Source: CALMEC01 sp963765105
GTDB lineage: Bacteria > Actinomycetota > Thermoleophilia > Miltoncostaeales > Miltoncostaeaceae
Reading direction: 5' to 3'
Assembly (NCBI GenBank): GCA_963765105.1
Contig: CAVXUW010000002.1
Location: 806,001 to 870,000, forward strand
Length of the DNA stretch: 64,000 nt
How positions within the stretch are numbered: position 1 is the first letter of the stretch; each line of letters starts with the position of its first letter. Positions 34,556 to 42,679 of this stretch are shown one piece after another. The position numbers and the translations under genes are program-made. Under the pieces are notes generated by a model that was not told the DNA's origin, did not search any database, and worked only from the letters and a program-made list of their open reading frames with translations.

Positions 34556-35863
34556 ATGACCTCCCTCTCACATGTGCTCCCGCCGTCCGCGGCGATGACA
34601 TCGCAGGGGCACCTCTCGATCGGCGGATGTGACGTCGTCGCACTCGCGGCAGAGCACGGCACGCCGCTGGTTGTCTATGACGAGGGCGCCCTCCGTGGGA
34701 TGGCACGTGCCTACGTCACAGCGTTCCGAAGCCATACTCCCGACGCCGACGTGATCTACGCCAGCAAGGCGTACTTCGGCCTGGCGATGCTCCGCATCGC
34801 ACTCGAGGAAGGCCTGTCGATCGACGTCGCCTCGGGCGGTGAGCTTGCGGCCGCCCTGCGCGCGGGGTTTCCACCCGAGCGGATCGAGATGCACGGCAAC
34901 AACAAAGACGCCGCCGAGATCGCTCAGGCGCTCGATGCCGGTGTCCATACCCTCGTCGTCGACTCACTCGACGAGATCGCCCTGCTCGATCGCATCGCCA
35001 CCGAACGGGGCGTGCGACAGCGCGTGCTCATTCGGGTCACACCAGGGGTCAAACCGTCGACGCACAGCTTTATTTCCACCGGCCAAGTGGACTCGAAGTT
35101 CGGCTTCGGAATTTCCTCCGGTGCGGCGGAGGCTGCAGTCGCGGCCTGTCGGGCTGCCCCGGGGATTGAGCTGGCCGGCCTTCACAATCACCTCGGGTCG
35201 CAGATTTTCGAGGTGGCGGTCTTCGACGCGGCGGCGGCCATCGTCGCCGACTTTGCCGTGTCGGTGGGCGCCGACGATCTCACCACGATCAACATGGGCG
35301 GCGGGCTCGGAGTTGCCTACACCCAGGCCGATCACCCCCCGACCATCGAGCAGTACGCCGACACGGTGATGGAGGCCGTCGCCCGCGAGTGGGCACGGGT
35401 GGGGCTGCCCATGCCGCGGGTGCAGGTGGAGCCGGGGCGCAGCATGGTCGCCCGCGCCGGGATGACCATCTACACCGTGGGCACCGTCAAGCACATTCCT
35501 GACGTGCGCACGTACGTGGCGGTCGACGGTGGGATGAGCGACCTGCTTCGCCCCATGCTCTACGGCGCCGTGTACGAGCCGCTCCTTGCCAACCGGGCCG
35601 ACGAGGAGCCCACCGGGGAGGTACGCATCGTCGGCAAACACTGTGAGAGCGGTGACATCATTGTCGGTGAGGCCGCGCTGCCCGAGGTTCGTGTTGGCGA
35701 CGTGGTCGCGGTGCCGGCCACCGGCGCGTACGGTGTGTCCATGGCGTCCAACTACAACGGGGTCACCCGCCCCGCAGTGGTGTTCGTCGACAACGGCGCC
35801 GCCCGGCTGGTCACTCGTCGAGAGACCTTTGACGACCTGTTCGCTCGTGAGGTGAACGCATGA
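34556..35863 (+). CDS. lysA: Diaminopimelate decarboxylase
   Basis: Decarboxylates meso-diaminopimelate to lysine. The ~435-residue PLP enzyme of the alanine-racemase fold shows the Schiff-base lysine in DVIYASKAYF (about Lys71), HGNNKDAAEI, HNHLGSQIFEVAVF, NMGGGLGVAY, EPGRSMVARAGMTIY and the active-site KHCESGDIIVGE motif. ATG 34556 gives the family's normal N-terminus; upstream in-frame ATGs fall in the vapB promoter. It overlaps thrC by 4 nt. It uses meso-DAP, in keeping with the DAP-type MurE in the same window. Confidence 0.95.
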   Translation: MTSLSHVLPPSAAMTSQGHLSIGGCDVVALAAEHGTPLVVYDEGALRGMARAYVTAFRSHTPDADVIYASKAYFGLAMLRIALEEGLSIDVASGGELAAALRAGFPPERIEMHGNNKDAAEIAQALDAGVHTLVVDSLDEIALLDRIATERGVRQRVLIRVTPGVKPSTHSFISTGQVDSKFGFGISSGAAEAAVAACRAAPGIELAGLHNHLGSQIFEVAVFDAAAAIVADFAVSVGADDLTTINMGGGLGVAYTQADHPPTIEQYADTVMEAVAREWARVGLPMPRVQVEPGRSMVARAGMTIYTVGTVKHIPDVRTYVAVDGGMSDLLRPMLYGAVYEPLLANRADEEPTGEVRIVGKHCESGDIIVGEAALPEVRVGDVVAVPATGAYGVSMASNYNGVTRPAVVFVDNGAARLVTRRETFDDLFAREVNA

Positions 35864-36912
35864 GCACCCGACCGGGCCTCATTGAGCGTTACCGCGACCT
35901 GCTTCCCGTCACAGACACGACCCCCGTCATCAGCCTGGGGGAAGGCAGCACCCCGCTGGTTCGCCTCGACCGGCTCTCCGAGTGCCTGGAACTCGACATC
36001 TACGTCAAGCTCGAAGGGATGAACCCCACGGGAAGCTTCAAAGACCGGGGAATGACGGTGGCGCTTTCCAAAGCGGTTGAGGACGGGGCGGAAGCGGTCA
36101 TCTGCGCCTCCACCGGTAACACCTCGGCATCGGCCGCTGCCTATGCGGCGAAAGCAGGTATTCGCGCGGCGGTGCTCATCCCGGAGGGCAAGATCGCGCT
36201 TGGCAAGCTGGCGCAGGCCATCATGCACGGCGCGACGGTACTGTCGCTGGAGGGCAACTTCGATGACGCGCTCGACATGGTGCGACAGGTCGTGGAGCGC
36301 CACAAGGTTGCGCTGGTGAACTCCATCAACCCGTATCGCATTGCCGGGCAAACCACCGGTGCTTTCGAGATCTGTGACGAGCTTGGCGATGCACCTGACG
36401 CCCTGTGCATCCCGGTGGGCAACGCCGGAAACATCACCGCGTACTGGGCCGGGTTCGGTATCTACCGCCAGGCCGAGAGGTCAAAGACAGTTCCCAAGAT
36501 GTTCGGCTTCCAAGCCGCAGGTGCGGCACCGCTGGTGCTGGGTCACACCGTCGAGAAGCCAGAGACCATCGCCACGGCCATCCGGATCGGCAACCCGGCG
36601 CGTGCCGATGAGGCGCGTGCTGCTGCGGGCGACAGCGGCGGTGCCATCGACAGCGTTACCGACGACGAGATCCTCGCCGCGTATCGAATGCTTGCGTCAA
36701 CCGAAGGCGTGTTTTGTGAGCCTGCATCGGCCGCATCGATGGCCGGGCTCATCAAACGCCAGGCCGCCGGAGGGTTCACCCTCGGCGAGCGGGTCGTGTG
36801 CATCCTCACCGGCCACGGTCTGAAGGACCCCGACACCGCCATCGCGGGAGGGTTCACCCCGGTTGTCGTTCCCGCGAAGCTGTCGGCAGTTGAGGAGGCC
36901 CTCTTCGGCTGA
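35860..36912 (+). CDS. thrC: Threonine synthase
   Basis: Converts O-phosphohomoserine to threonine. The 350-residue PLP fold type II enzyme has the lysine in NPTGSFKDRGMTVAL (about Lys61), ASTGNTSASAAAYAAKAG, PVGNAGNITAYWAGF and the late CEPASAASMAGL. The length is that of the short actinobacterial/archaeal class. Its start codon overlaps the lysA stop (ATGA), and the thrB frame begins before its stop. Confidence 0.95.
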   Translation: MSTRPGLIERYRDLLPVTDTTPVISLGEGSTPLVRLDRLSECLELDIYVKLEGMNPTGSFKDRGMTVALSKAVEDGAEAVICASTGNTSASAAAYAAKAGIRAAVLIPEGKIALGKLAQAIMHGATVLSLEGNFDDALDMVRQVVERHKVALVNSINPYRIAGQTTGAFEICDELGDAPDALCIPVGNAGNITAYWAGFGIYRQAERSKTVPKMFGFQAAGAAPLVLGHTVEKPETIATAIRIGNPARADEARAAAGDSGGAIDSVTDDEILAAYRMLASTEGVFCEPASAASMAGLIKRQAAGGFTLGERVVCILTGHGLKDPDTAIAGGFTPVVVPAKLSAVEEALFG

Positions 36913-37831
36913 GTCGCTGCGTGTCCTCGCTCCGGCGACCTCCGCAAACCTCGGGCCCGGGTTTGATGCGTTGGCGCTCGCCCTGGACCTCTACAACGAG
37001 GTGGTGGTCACCCGCCGGCCGGGACCGCTCGAAGTGCGGGTGAGCGGTGAGGGGGCCGATGAGGTGCCCTCGGATGGCGACAACCTCGTGTGCCAGGCGA
37101 TGGCAAAAGGACTCGACAGCCTCGACGGGCTCCTTGTCGAGTGCACCAACAAGATTCCCTTGGGGCGCGGATTGGGATCGTCGGCGGCAACGGTATGCGC
37201 CGGGTTGGTCGCGGCGAACGCCCTTGGTGTGTTGCGCTGGGCCCCGGTCGATCTGCTGACGCGCGCCATCGAGTTCGAAGGGCATGCCGACAACGCCGGG
37301 GCGTGCATCTTCGGAGGCATCGTGGCCGTTGGAGCAGATGCCCGGGCGGTTCAGATCCCCGTTCCCGAGGAGCTTCTGTTCGTCACTGTCGTCCCCCACC
37401 AGCGGGTCTCGACCTCTGACGCGCGGGGTGCTCTGCCCGCACAGATCCCCCACCAAGACGCCGCCGACACCGTGTCCCGCGCCATCGGGTTGGTCTTGGC
37501 GTTGGAGCGTGGCGAGCTGGATGACCTCCCGACGTTGCTCGTTGACCGTCTGCACGAGCCCTACCGAGGACCGCTTGTGCCGGGGCTCGACGCCCTTCGT
37601 GCGATCTGCGGTCAGCAGGGATGCCTCGGTGTGACGATCTCCGGCTCCGGCCCCGCGGTCCTCCTGTGGTGTCGACGAGCCGATGCGGGAAACGTGGCCG
37701 ACGCCGCAAAGGCGGCAATGGCCAGTGTCGGCGCGGCAGCCGATGTCAAGGTCGTACGCGTGGCCCCGGGAGGCGTCCGTGCCCGGTGGGTCGACGGACT
37801 CGACACCCGCCTGGCGAAGGCGGTTGGGTAG
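36890..37831 (+). CDS. thrB: Homoserine kinase
   Basis: Phosphorylates homoserine with ATP. The GHMP-kinase signatures are clear: VLAPATSANLGPGFDALALAL at the N-terminus, the ATP loop IPLGRGLGSSAATVCAGLVA, and the third motif GVTISGSGPAVLLW. The start is uncertain: in-frame TTG codons at 36863 and 36890 lie inside thrC, and the family N-terminus best fits 36890 (about 313 aa). A GAGGAGG tract at 36892-36898 lies after this TTG, so initiation slightly downstream at a non-standard codon (CTG 36917) cannot be excluded. Translationally tied to thrC either way. Confidence 0.9.
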   Translation: MRRPSSAESLRVLAPATSANLGPGFDALALALDLYNEVVVTRRPGPLEVRVSGEGADEVPSDGDNLVCQAMAKGLDSLDGLLVECTNKIPLGRGLGSSAATVCAGLVAANALGVLRWAPVDLLTRAIEFEGHADNAGACIFGGIVAVGADARAVQIPVPEELLFVTVVPHQRVSTSDARGALPAQIPHQDAADTVSRAIGLVLALERGELDDLPTLLVDRLHEPYRGPLVPGLDALRAICGQQGCLGVTISGSGPAVLLWCRRADAGNVADAAKAAMASVGAAADVKVVRVAPGGVRARWVDGLDTRLAKAVG

Positions 37832-37894
37832 CAGTATCGAGATGGGTTGCGTGGACGAAGAGCTCGCTGACGGGTGTCGCGCGCTCTGATCGGT

Positions 37895-37900
37895 TACGGT
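37895..37900 (+). promoter_or_regulatory. -10 element of the cysteine-desulfurase-like gene
   Basis: TACGGT ends 7 nt before GTG 37908, favouring GTG 37908 over ATG 37911 as the start. Confidence 0.45.
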
Positions 37901-37907
37901 CCGGTGC

Positions 37908-39125
37908 GTGATGCCAAGCGCGCTTGACCTCGACGCCGTTCGAGACCAGTTTGCGGCACTCGCCGGCTCCACGGCGTACCTCGACGGACCCGGTGGATCA
38001 CAGGTTCCCGAGTCGGTGATCGCCGCGACGGTCGATTGCCTGCGCCATCGCAATGCCAACCTCGACGGGGCGTTCGCGTCGAGCGTGGCCGCCACCGAGA
38101 TCGTGGTCGCGGGACGTCGGGCCGCTGCCGATCTCGTGGGGGGTGCGCCCACCGAGATCGCGTTTGGTCCAAACATGTCGACGCTCAACTTCCAGCTGGC
38201 TCATGCGATCGCCCGCACTCTTGAGCCGGGCGACGAGATCGTCATTACCTCCTTGGATCACGACGCCAACATCAGCCCGTGGCTTCAGATCGCCGCCGAC
38301 CATGACCTTCAGATCCGTCAGTTGCCGTTACGTGACCCTGACCTGGTCATCGACCCGACCGACCTGGACGCGTTGCTGTCGCCGCGCACGCGGGTTGTGG
38401 CGTTCACGTTGGCGTCGAATGCCGTGGGCACCATCCCTCCCGCCCGGCAGATTGCCGACCGAGCACACGATGCGGGTGCAATCGCCTGGGCCGATGCTGT
38501 CCATTACGCGCCGCATCGCCGCATCGACGTTGCGGCCCTCGGTGTCGACGTGTTGCTGTGCTCACCGTACAAGTTCTTCGGTCCACACCTCGGCCTCGCA
38601 TGGGCGCGGCGGGAGCTTCTGGAGACGTGGATCCCCGACCGTGTCCGCCCCGCCGAACTCGACCCACCTGGGCATCGCTTCGAGTTGGGGACCCAGAGTC
38701 ACGAGGCCATCGCCGGGTTTGTGGCGTGCGTCGACTACCTCGCATCACTCGGCTCCGGAAGTGAGCGCCGCGCACGTCTCGACAGTGCGTTTGCCCGCAT
38801 CCAGGCCCATGAGGAGGCACTCGCTCGACAGTTCCTGACCGGGGTCGCGGACGTCCCCGGAGCCCGCCTGCACGGCATCGCCGATCCGGAACGCGCGGAG
38901 GAGCGCACGCCCACCTTCTGTGTGAGCCTCGACGGCCACGAGCCACGGGCGGTGGCTGAGCGCCTCGCCGAACGCGACATCAACGTCTGGGACGGCAACT
39001 ACTACGCCCCTGAGGTCATGAACCACATCGGCATCGACAGCGCCGTGCGCATCGGTTTCCTCCACTACACCACCCCGAACGAGGTCGAGCGGCTCCTCGC
39101 CGAGCTCCGATCGGTCTCGACGTGA
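37908..39125 (+). CDS. Cysteine desulfurase-like class V aminotransferase
   Basis: A 405-residue PLP enzyme of aminotransferase class V. Seen are YLDGPGGSQVPESV near the N-terminus, the segment EIVITSLDHDANISPWLQIA (NHHSNxxPW in SufS), TLASNAVGTIPPARQIAD, WADAVHYAPHRRIDV and the Schiff-base lysine in LLCSPYKFFGPHLGLAW (about Lys222). This pattern matches the 'cysteine desulfurase family protein' group (related to VC1184), which lacks the usual active-site Cys loop of IscS; no mobile-loop Cys is evident here. The true substrate of this group is uncertain. Confidence 0.82.
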   Translation: MMPSALDLDAVRDQFAALAGSTAYLDGPGGSQVPESVIAATVDCLRHRNANLDGAFASSVAATEIVVAGRRAAADLVGGAPTEIAFGPNMSTLNFQLAHAIARTLEPGDEIVITSLDHDANISPWLQIAADHDLQIRQLPLRDPDLVIDPTDLDALLSPRTRVVAFTLASNAVGTIPPARQIADRAHDAGAIAWADAVHYAPHRRIDVAALGVDVLLCSPYKFFGPHLGLAWARRELLETWIPDRVRPAELDPPGHRFELGTQSHEAIAGFVACVDYLASLGSGSERRARLDSAFARIQAHEEALARQFLTGVADVPGARLHGIADPERAEERTPTFCVSLDGHEPRAVAERLAERDINVWDGNYYAPEVMNHIGIDSAVRIGFLHYTTPNEVERLLAELRSVST

Positions 39126-39976
39126 ACTGGACACATGCCACCGGCTCTCTCGACTGTTCCCGTGGACACTTGATCGGGATCGTGAACGCCACGCCGGACT
39201 CGTTTAGCGACAACGGCGCGCACTTCGGCACCGATCGGGCGCTCTCGCATGGGGTACGTCTCGCGGCTCAGGGGGCGAGTGTGGTGGAGGTGGGGGGTGA
39301 GTCGCTGCGCTTCTCCGAGCCCAGCCCGGTGGGGGTGGAGATCGACCGTGTGGTGCCGGTGATCGAGCGGCTGGTGCGCGAGGTCGACGTGCCGGTGGCC
39401 ATCGATACCTTCAAAGCACCCGTCGCTGCGGCTGCGATTGGTGCGGGGGCCAGCATCCTCAACGATCCGACCGGCCTGCGCGACCCGGCTATGCGGGATG
39501 TCGCAGCGTCGACCGGCGTGGGCGTGGTTCTCACCCACTTCTTCGGCGAGCCAAAAGTGCGGCCCAGCACGTTCCCCGATGTCGACGTTCCGCAGACCGT
39601 GATCGCGTGGGCACAGCAGGCGATCCGCGAGGCCGAGAACGCGGGCATCGATCCGCAACGCATCGTCGTTGACCCCGGCGTGGGACTGGGGAAGTCCCCG
39701 CCCCAAGACCTCGATCTGCTCCACCGCCTCGCTGAGCTGCAGGTGATCGGACGCCCGATCTTCGTGCCGATCTCCAACAAAAAGGTGATCGGGGCGGTCA
39801 CGGGCGCCCTCGCCAAAGAGCGCCTCTCGGGCACAACGGCCGCGATGGCATGGTGTCGCGCTCAGGGCGCCACGATCTTCCGCGTGCACAACGTGAAGTT
39901 CCTCGCCCGTGCCTTGGCGATGGCCGATGCCCTGGCAGAGGGACATCCCGCCCGCTGGCACGACGTTCCCAAGTGA
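39122..39976 (+). CDS. folP: Dihydropteroate synthase-like protein, divergent
   Basis: A 284-residue TIM barrel of the dihydropteroate synthase/pterin-binding family, expected to join p-aminobenzoate to hydroxymethyl-dihydropterin. Conserved blocks are GIVNATPDSFSDNGAHF, VPVAIDTFKAPVAAAAI, NDPTGL, VVDPGVGLGKSPPQD and RVHNVKF. Several active-site spots differ from textbook enzymes: loop 2 reads VGGESLRFSE instead of VGGESTRPG, SRKSxIG is SNKKVIG, and RVHDV is RVHNV. SNK forms are known in actinobacterial DHPS, but the loop 2 change is notable. GTG start overlaps the preceding stop. Confidence 0.82.
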   Translation: MNWTHATGSLDCSRGHLIGIVNATPDSFSDNGAHFGTDRALSHGVRLAAQGASVVEVGGESLRFSEPSPVGVEIDRVVPVIERLVREVDVPVAIDTFKAPVAAAAIGAGASILNDPTGLRDPAMRDVAASTGVGVVLTHFFGEPKVRPSTFPDVDVPQTVIAWAQQAIREAENAGIDPQRIVVDPGVGLGKSPPQDLDLLHRLAELQVIGRPIFVPISNKKVIGAVTGALAKERLSGTTAAMAWCRAQGATIFRVHNVKFLARALAMADALAEGHPARWHDVPK

Positions 39977-39989
39977 TAACTTCCCCCTG

Positions 39990-40982
39990 GTGAGCGTCGA
40001 CCCGAACCGTCCAGACATCGCCCTTGGCGAGTTCCTTCCGGTCACCGAAAGTGCGGCGATTGCATCCGCCCGGTGGCTCGGCCGTGGTGACAACCATGCC
40101 GCCGACCAGGCCGCCGTCGATGCGATGCGCACCGAGTTCTCGAAGATGCCCATCACCGGTCGGGTTGTCATCGGCGAGGGGGAGAAGGACGAGGCCCCCG
40201 AGCTGTACAACGGCGAGATCCTTGGCGCCGGTGGCGCGTCGTTCGACATCGGCGTTGACCCTCTGGAGGGCACCGACCTCGTCGCCAAGGGCGACAGCAA
40301 CGCCATCGCCATCTGCGTCATCGCCGAACCCGACGGCATCCTCTCCGCGCCCGACATGTACATGCGCAAGCTCTGCGTCGGCGCCACCGCCCGCGGCCGC
40401 GTCAGCATTGAGGCCCCGGTCGCCGAAACGCTCGACACCGTCGCCCGGTGCTACGGCCGTGAGGTACGCGACATCACCGCCATTGTGCTCGACCGGCCGC
40501 GCCACGAAGAGCTGATCGAGGACATCCGCCGCACGGGCGCACGCATTCGCCTCATTCCGGACGGTGACATCACCGCGAGCATGTCGGCCGCGGTGCGTGG
40601 GACCGGTGACCACGTCTACATGGGCGTAGGAGGATCAACTGAGGGTGTGATCACCGCCGCTGCGCTCGAGTGCCTCGGCGGAGAGATCCAAGCGCAATTC
40701 ACTCCTAAGGATGACGAGCAGATCCGGCGACTTGCCGAGTTCGGCATCGACGACCCGTCGAAGGTGCTCTCCACCCGTGACCTCGCGTCGGCACCGTTGT
40801 ATGTCATCGCCACCGGCGTCACGGACGGCAACCTCCTGCGCGGGGTGCGTTACTTCGCTGGCGGGGCGCGCACGCACTCCATTGCCCTGAACCTGCACCG
40901 GGGGACAGTGCGATTCATCGACACCGTGCACATTTTCGGACGCACTCCCGTTCACGAGATCCGCTTGGGCGGCGTGGTATGA
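39990..40982 (+). CDS. glpX: Fructose-1,6-bisphosphatase class II
   Basis: Hydrolyses fructose 1,6-bisphosphate in gluconeogenesis. The 330-residue GlpX-type enzyme carries the metal-binding motifs GEGEKDEAPELYNGE and DIGVDPLEGTDLVAKG, plus RHEELIEDIRRTGARIRLI, DGDITASM and GVGGSTEGVITAAAL. The GTG at 39990 gives the usual N-terminus (MSVDPNRPDIALGEFL); the frame continues upstream into folP without similarity. It overlaps the next small gene by 4 nt. Confidence 0.95.
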   Translation: MSVDPNRPDIALGEFLPVTESAAIASARWLGRGDNHAADQAAVDAMRTEFSKMPITGRVVIGEGEKDEAPELYNGEILGAGGASFDIGVDPLEGTDLVAKGDSNAIAICVIAEPDGILSAPDMYMRKLCVGATARGRVSIEAPVAETLDTVARCYGREVRDITAIVLDRPRHEELIEDIRRTGARIRLIPDGDITASMSAAVRGTGDHVYMGVGGSTEGVITAAALECLGGEIQAQFTPKDDEQIRRLAEFGIDDPSKVLSTRDLASAPLYVIATGVTDGNLLRGVRYFAGGARTHSIALNLHRGTVRFIDTVHIFGRTPVHEIRLGGVV

Positions 40983-41278
40983 GTGCCCGCGACGACTACC
41001 CGTTCGCGTTCGGTGAGGGCGCGGCGGACGCGTTCAAGGAGCGTCTCAAGGAGCTCATGCGCGCCCAGCAGGCCGCGTTTGAAGAGGTGCAGTCTGAGTC
41101 AGGGAGTCGGCCGAGCTTTGGCGGAGGCAGCACGGTCGACCAGGCCGTGACGCTCGCCGCCGCCGGCCTGACCGCACTTACGCCGCGCAACAGTCCGGAG
41201 GAAGCGGCCGACGCGATGGGCCTTATCTTCGCCCGCGCAATGGCGGCCGTGAATGGCGCAACGCGTCCCTCGGCCTAA
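40979..41278 (+). CDS. Hypothetical protein downstream of glpX
   Basis: A 99-residue soluble protein (MSARDDYPFAFGEGAADAFK, ERLKELMRAQQAAFEEVQSE). No recognised domain; helical, with a Gly/Ser patch and an Ala-rich C-terminus. Its ATG overlaps the glpX stop (ATGA), so it is translated with glpX. The minus-strand gene ends at the next base. Confidence 0.7.
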   Translation: MSARDDYPFAFGEGAADAFKERLKELMRAQQAAFEEVQSESGSRPSFGGGSTVDQAVTLAAAGLTALTPRNSPEEAADAMGLIFARAMAAVNGATRPSA

Positions 41279-41617
41279 CTAGTAGGGAGAGGTGTGGCGA
41301 GGGGCCTGGTCGTGAACCAGGCGGAGTTCCCACCGAACGTCGGTGAGCGCCATGCGGGCCTCATCGGCCAGGCGGCGAAGCTCGGCCAGCTCTGATGCGA
41401 CGGCGGCGACTTCGTCGCGTGTGGTGCGCCAGGAGCTGCCCACGAGATCGACGATGACCGCGAGATCCTCAACAAGGGCACGTTGATCGGCTGCCGAGAA
41501 GTCGGGGGCACCCGCAGCGGGGGCACTGGTCGCGGTACGCGCACGGATCTCATCCAGCCCTGCCTCAAGCCGTTGAACCGCGGCGAGAACGTCGCGCGGG
41601 TCGTGGCTTCCACTCAT
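41279..41617 (-). CDS. Hypothetical coiled-coil protein
   Basis: A 112-residue acidic protein rich in Ala, Glu and Leu (DVLAAVQRLEAGLDEIRART, DEVAAVASELAELRRLADEA), most likely a helical bundle or coiled coil. No signal peptide or membrane helix and no recognised domain. Its start overlaps the stop of the upstream gene by 4 nt and its end abuts the glpX-operon gene. Confidence 0.65.
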   Translation of the reverse strand: MSGSHDPRDVLAAVQRLEAGLDEIRARTATSAPAAGAPDFSAADQRALVEDLAVIVDLVGSSWRTTRDEVAAVASELAELRRLADEARMALTDVRWELRLVHDQAPRHTSPY

Positions 41618-42081
41618 TCGCGCTCCGCGCGATAGCCGACGGCCGACCAGCTGGGCACATCCACCAGCTCCTCGATGGGCTCGGCCGTGCTTGTGCAGCG
41701 GTAGACGAACCCGCCATCCTCGAGGATGGGGTCGACGAGACCCTCCTTGATCTGCTGATCCACCCAGGCGCCACGGAAGACGAGTTTGCGCATCCAGTGA
41801 ATGAGATCGTCGTCGAAGCCGATCAGCACATCGCGGTTCTCGCTGATGTGTGCGTTCAGCGCCCCGTCCGTGCTGATCTCACCATGTGCCACGAGCTCAA
41901 CGAGCTGATCGACATCATCGTCGACGAGTGAACCGGGAACCACAAAAGCCAACTGCACCGCCGCATGCTCCACGCGCTCACGAAAGTCGCGGGAGTTGAA
42001 GCGAAAACGGAAAGTCCCGAACTCCATGGTGAAGTCGGTTCCTGATCGGTAGTTCGATGGTGTGCGCGGACGTTGTGCCAT
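41614..42081 (-). CDS. Hypothetical protein, 155 aa
   Basis: A 155-residue soluble protein (YRSGTDFTMEFGTFRFRFNS, then an acidic VDDDVDQLVELVAHGEIST segment and FDDDLIHWMRKLVFRGAW). I do not recognise the family. The composition is mixed alpha/beta with several Trp residues near the C-terminus (VDVPSWSAVGYRAE). A GGAG lies 12 nt before the ATG. It is coupled to the coiled-coil gene downstream and divergent from the DUF192 gene. Confidence 0.65.
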   Translation of the reverse strand: MAQRPRTPSNYRSGTDFTMEFGTFRFRFNSRDFRERVEHAAVQLAFVVPGSLVDDDVDQLVELVAHGEISTDGALNAHISENRDVLIGFDDDLIHWMRKLVFRGAWVDQQIKEGLVDPILEDGGFVYRCTSTAEPIEELVDVPSWSAVGYRAERE

Positions 42082-42178
42082 AGACGAAAATGCTCCTGGA
42101 GGGGAAACGCGGCGAGCTTACCAACGTCACTCGGACGTCTCGACACGCAAACCCCTGCAAGATGGCACCATCCCCGGG

Positions 42179-42631
42179 ATGGGCCGATTGCGTGTTGACC
42201 GACTGAGCGACCCGAGCGCACCACTGAGTGGTGAGGACGGCCGGGTGGTGGCCCAGTGCTGCTACCGGGCGCGCGGCCCGTTGGGACGACTCATCGGGCT
42301 TCTCGGCACGACTGACCTGCGCGACAACGAAGCGCTCCTTCTTGCCCCGTGTCGATCGGTCCACACCTGGGGCATGCGCATCCCGTTGACCGTTGTCTTT
42401 CTCGACGGCGAGGCCACCGTGCTGGCGGTTCACCACAACGTGCGACCGTGGCGGTTTGTGGGCCACCGTGGGGCGCGAATGGTGGTGGAGGGACGGGCTG
42501 GTCGGTGGGGTGATCTGACGGTCGGAAGCCGCCTCAGCCTGCCTCCCAACGACAAAAAAAGTCCGCAAATAGCGACTGTGTGCCACCGTTTGGGGGGGTG
42601 GATTTTCCTCTCCCAACCCTTTCCTCAATGA
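42179..42631 (+). CDS. DUF192 family protein, possibly with a frameshifted tail
   Basis: A 150-residue protein with the DUF192 core: NEALLLAPCRSVHTWGMRIP, LTVVFLDGEATVLAVHHNVR and GARMVVEGRAG. DUF192 proteins are small beta folds of unknown function that often accompany pilus or secretion genes; this one stands just before the Tad operon. The last ~25 residues (KKSPQIATVCHRLGG...) are unlike the family. An A7 run at 42554-42560 precedes them; with six A the protein would end DKKVRK at a TAG (42570-42572), before a hairpin. So the tail may come from a one-base error or slippage. Confidence 0.8.
   Translation: MGRLRVDRLSDPSAPLSGEDGRVVAQCCYRARGPLGRLIGLLGTTDLRDNEALLLAPCRSVHTWGMRIPLTVVFLDGEATVLAVHHNVRPWRFVGHRGARMVVEGRAGRWGDLTVGSRLSLPPNDKKSPQIATVCHRLGGWIFLSQPFPQ
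42583..42606 (+). terminator. Terminator-like hairpin inside or after the DUF192 gene
   Basis: CCACC (42583-42587) pairs with GGTGG (42597-42601), followed by ATTTT (42602-42606). It lies inside the annotated reading frame but would be 11 nt past the stop if the A7 run had six A. Confidence 0.45.
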
Positions 42632-42679
42632 CACGCCGCGCACGAGACGGCGCAAGGCGATTCTTTTGGAGAGGGAGCA

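Noticed and set aside
39065..40438. 457-codon open frame antisense to folP and glpX
   Set aside because: Crosses two genuine genes; low-complexity translation without family features.
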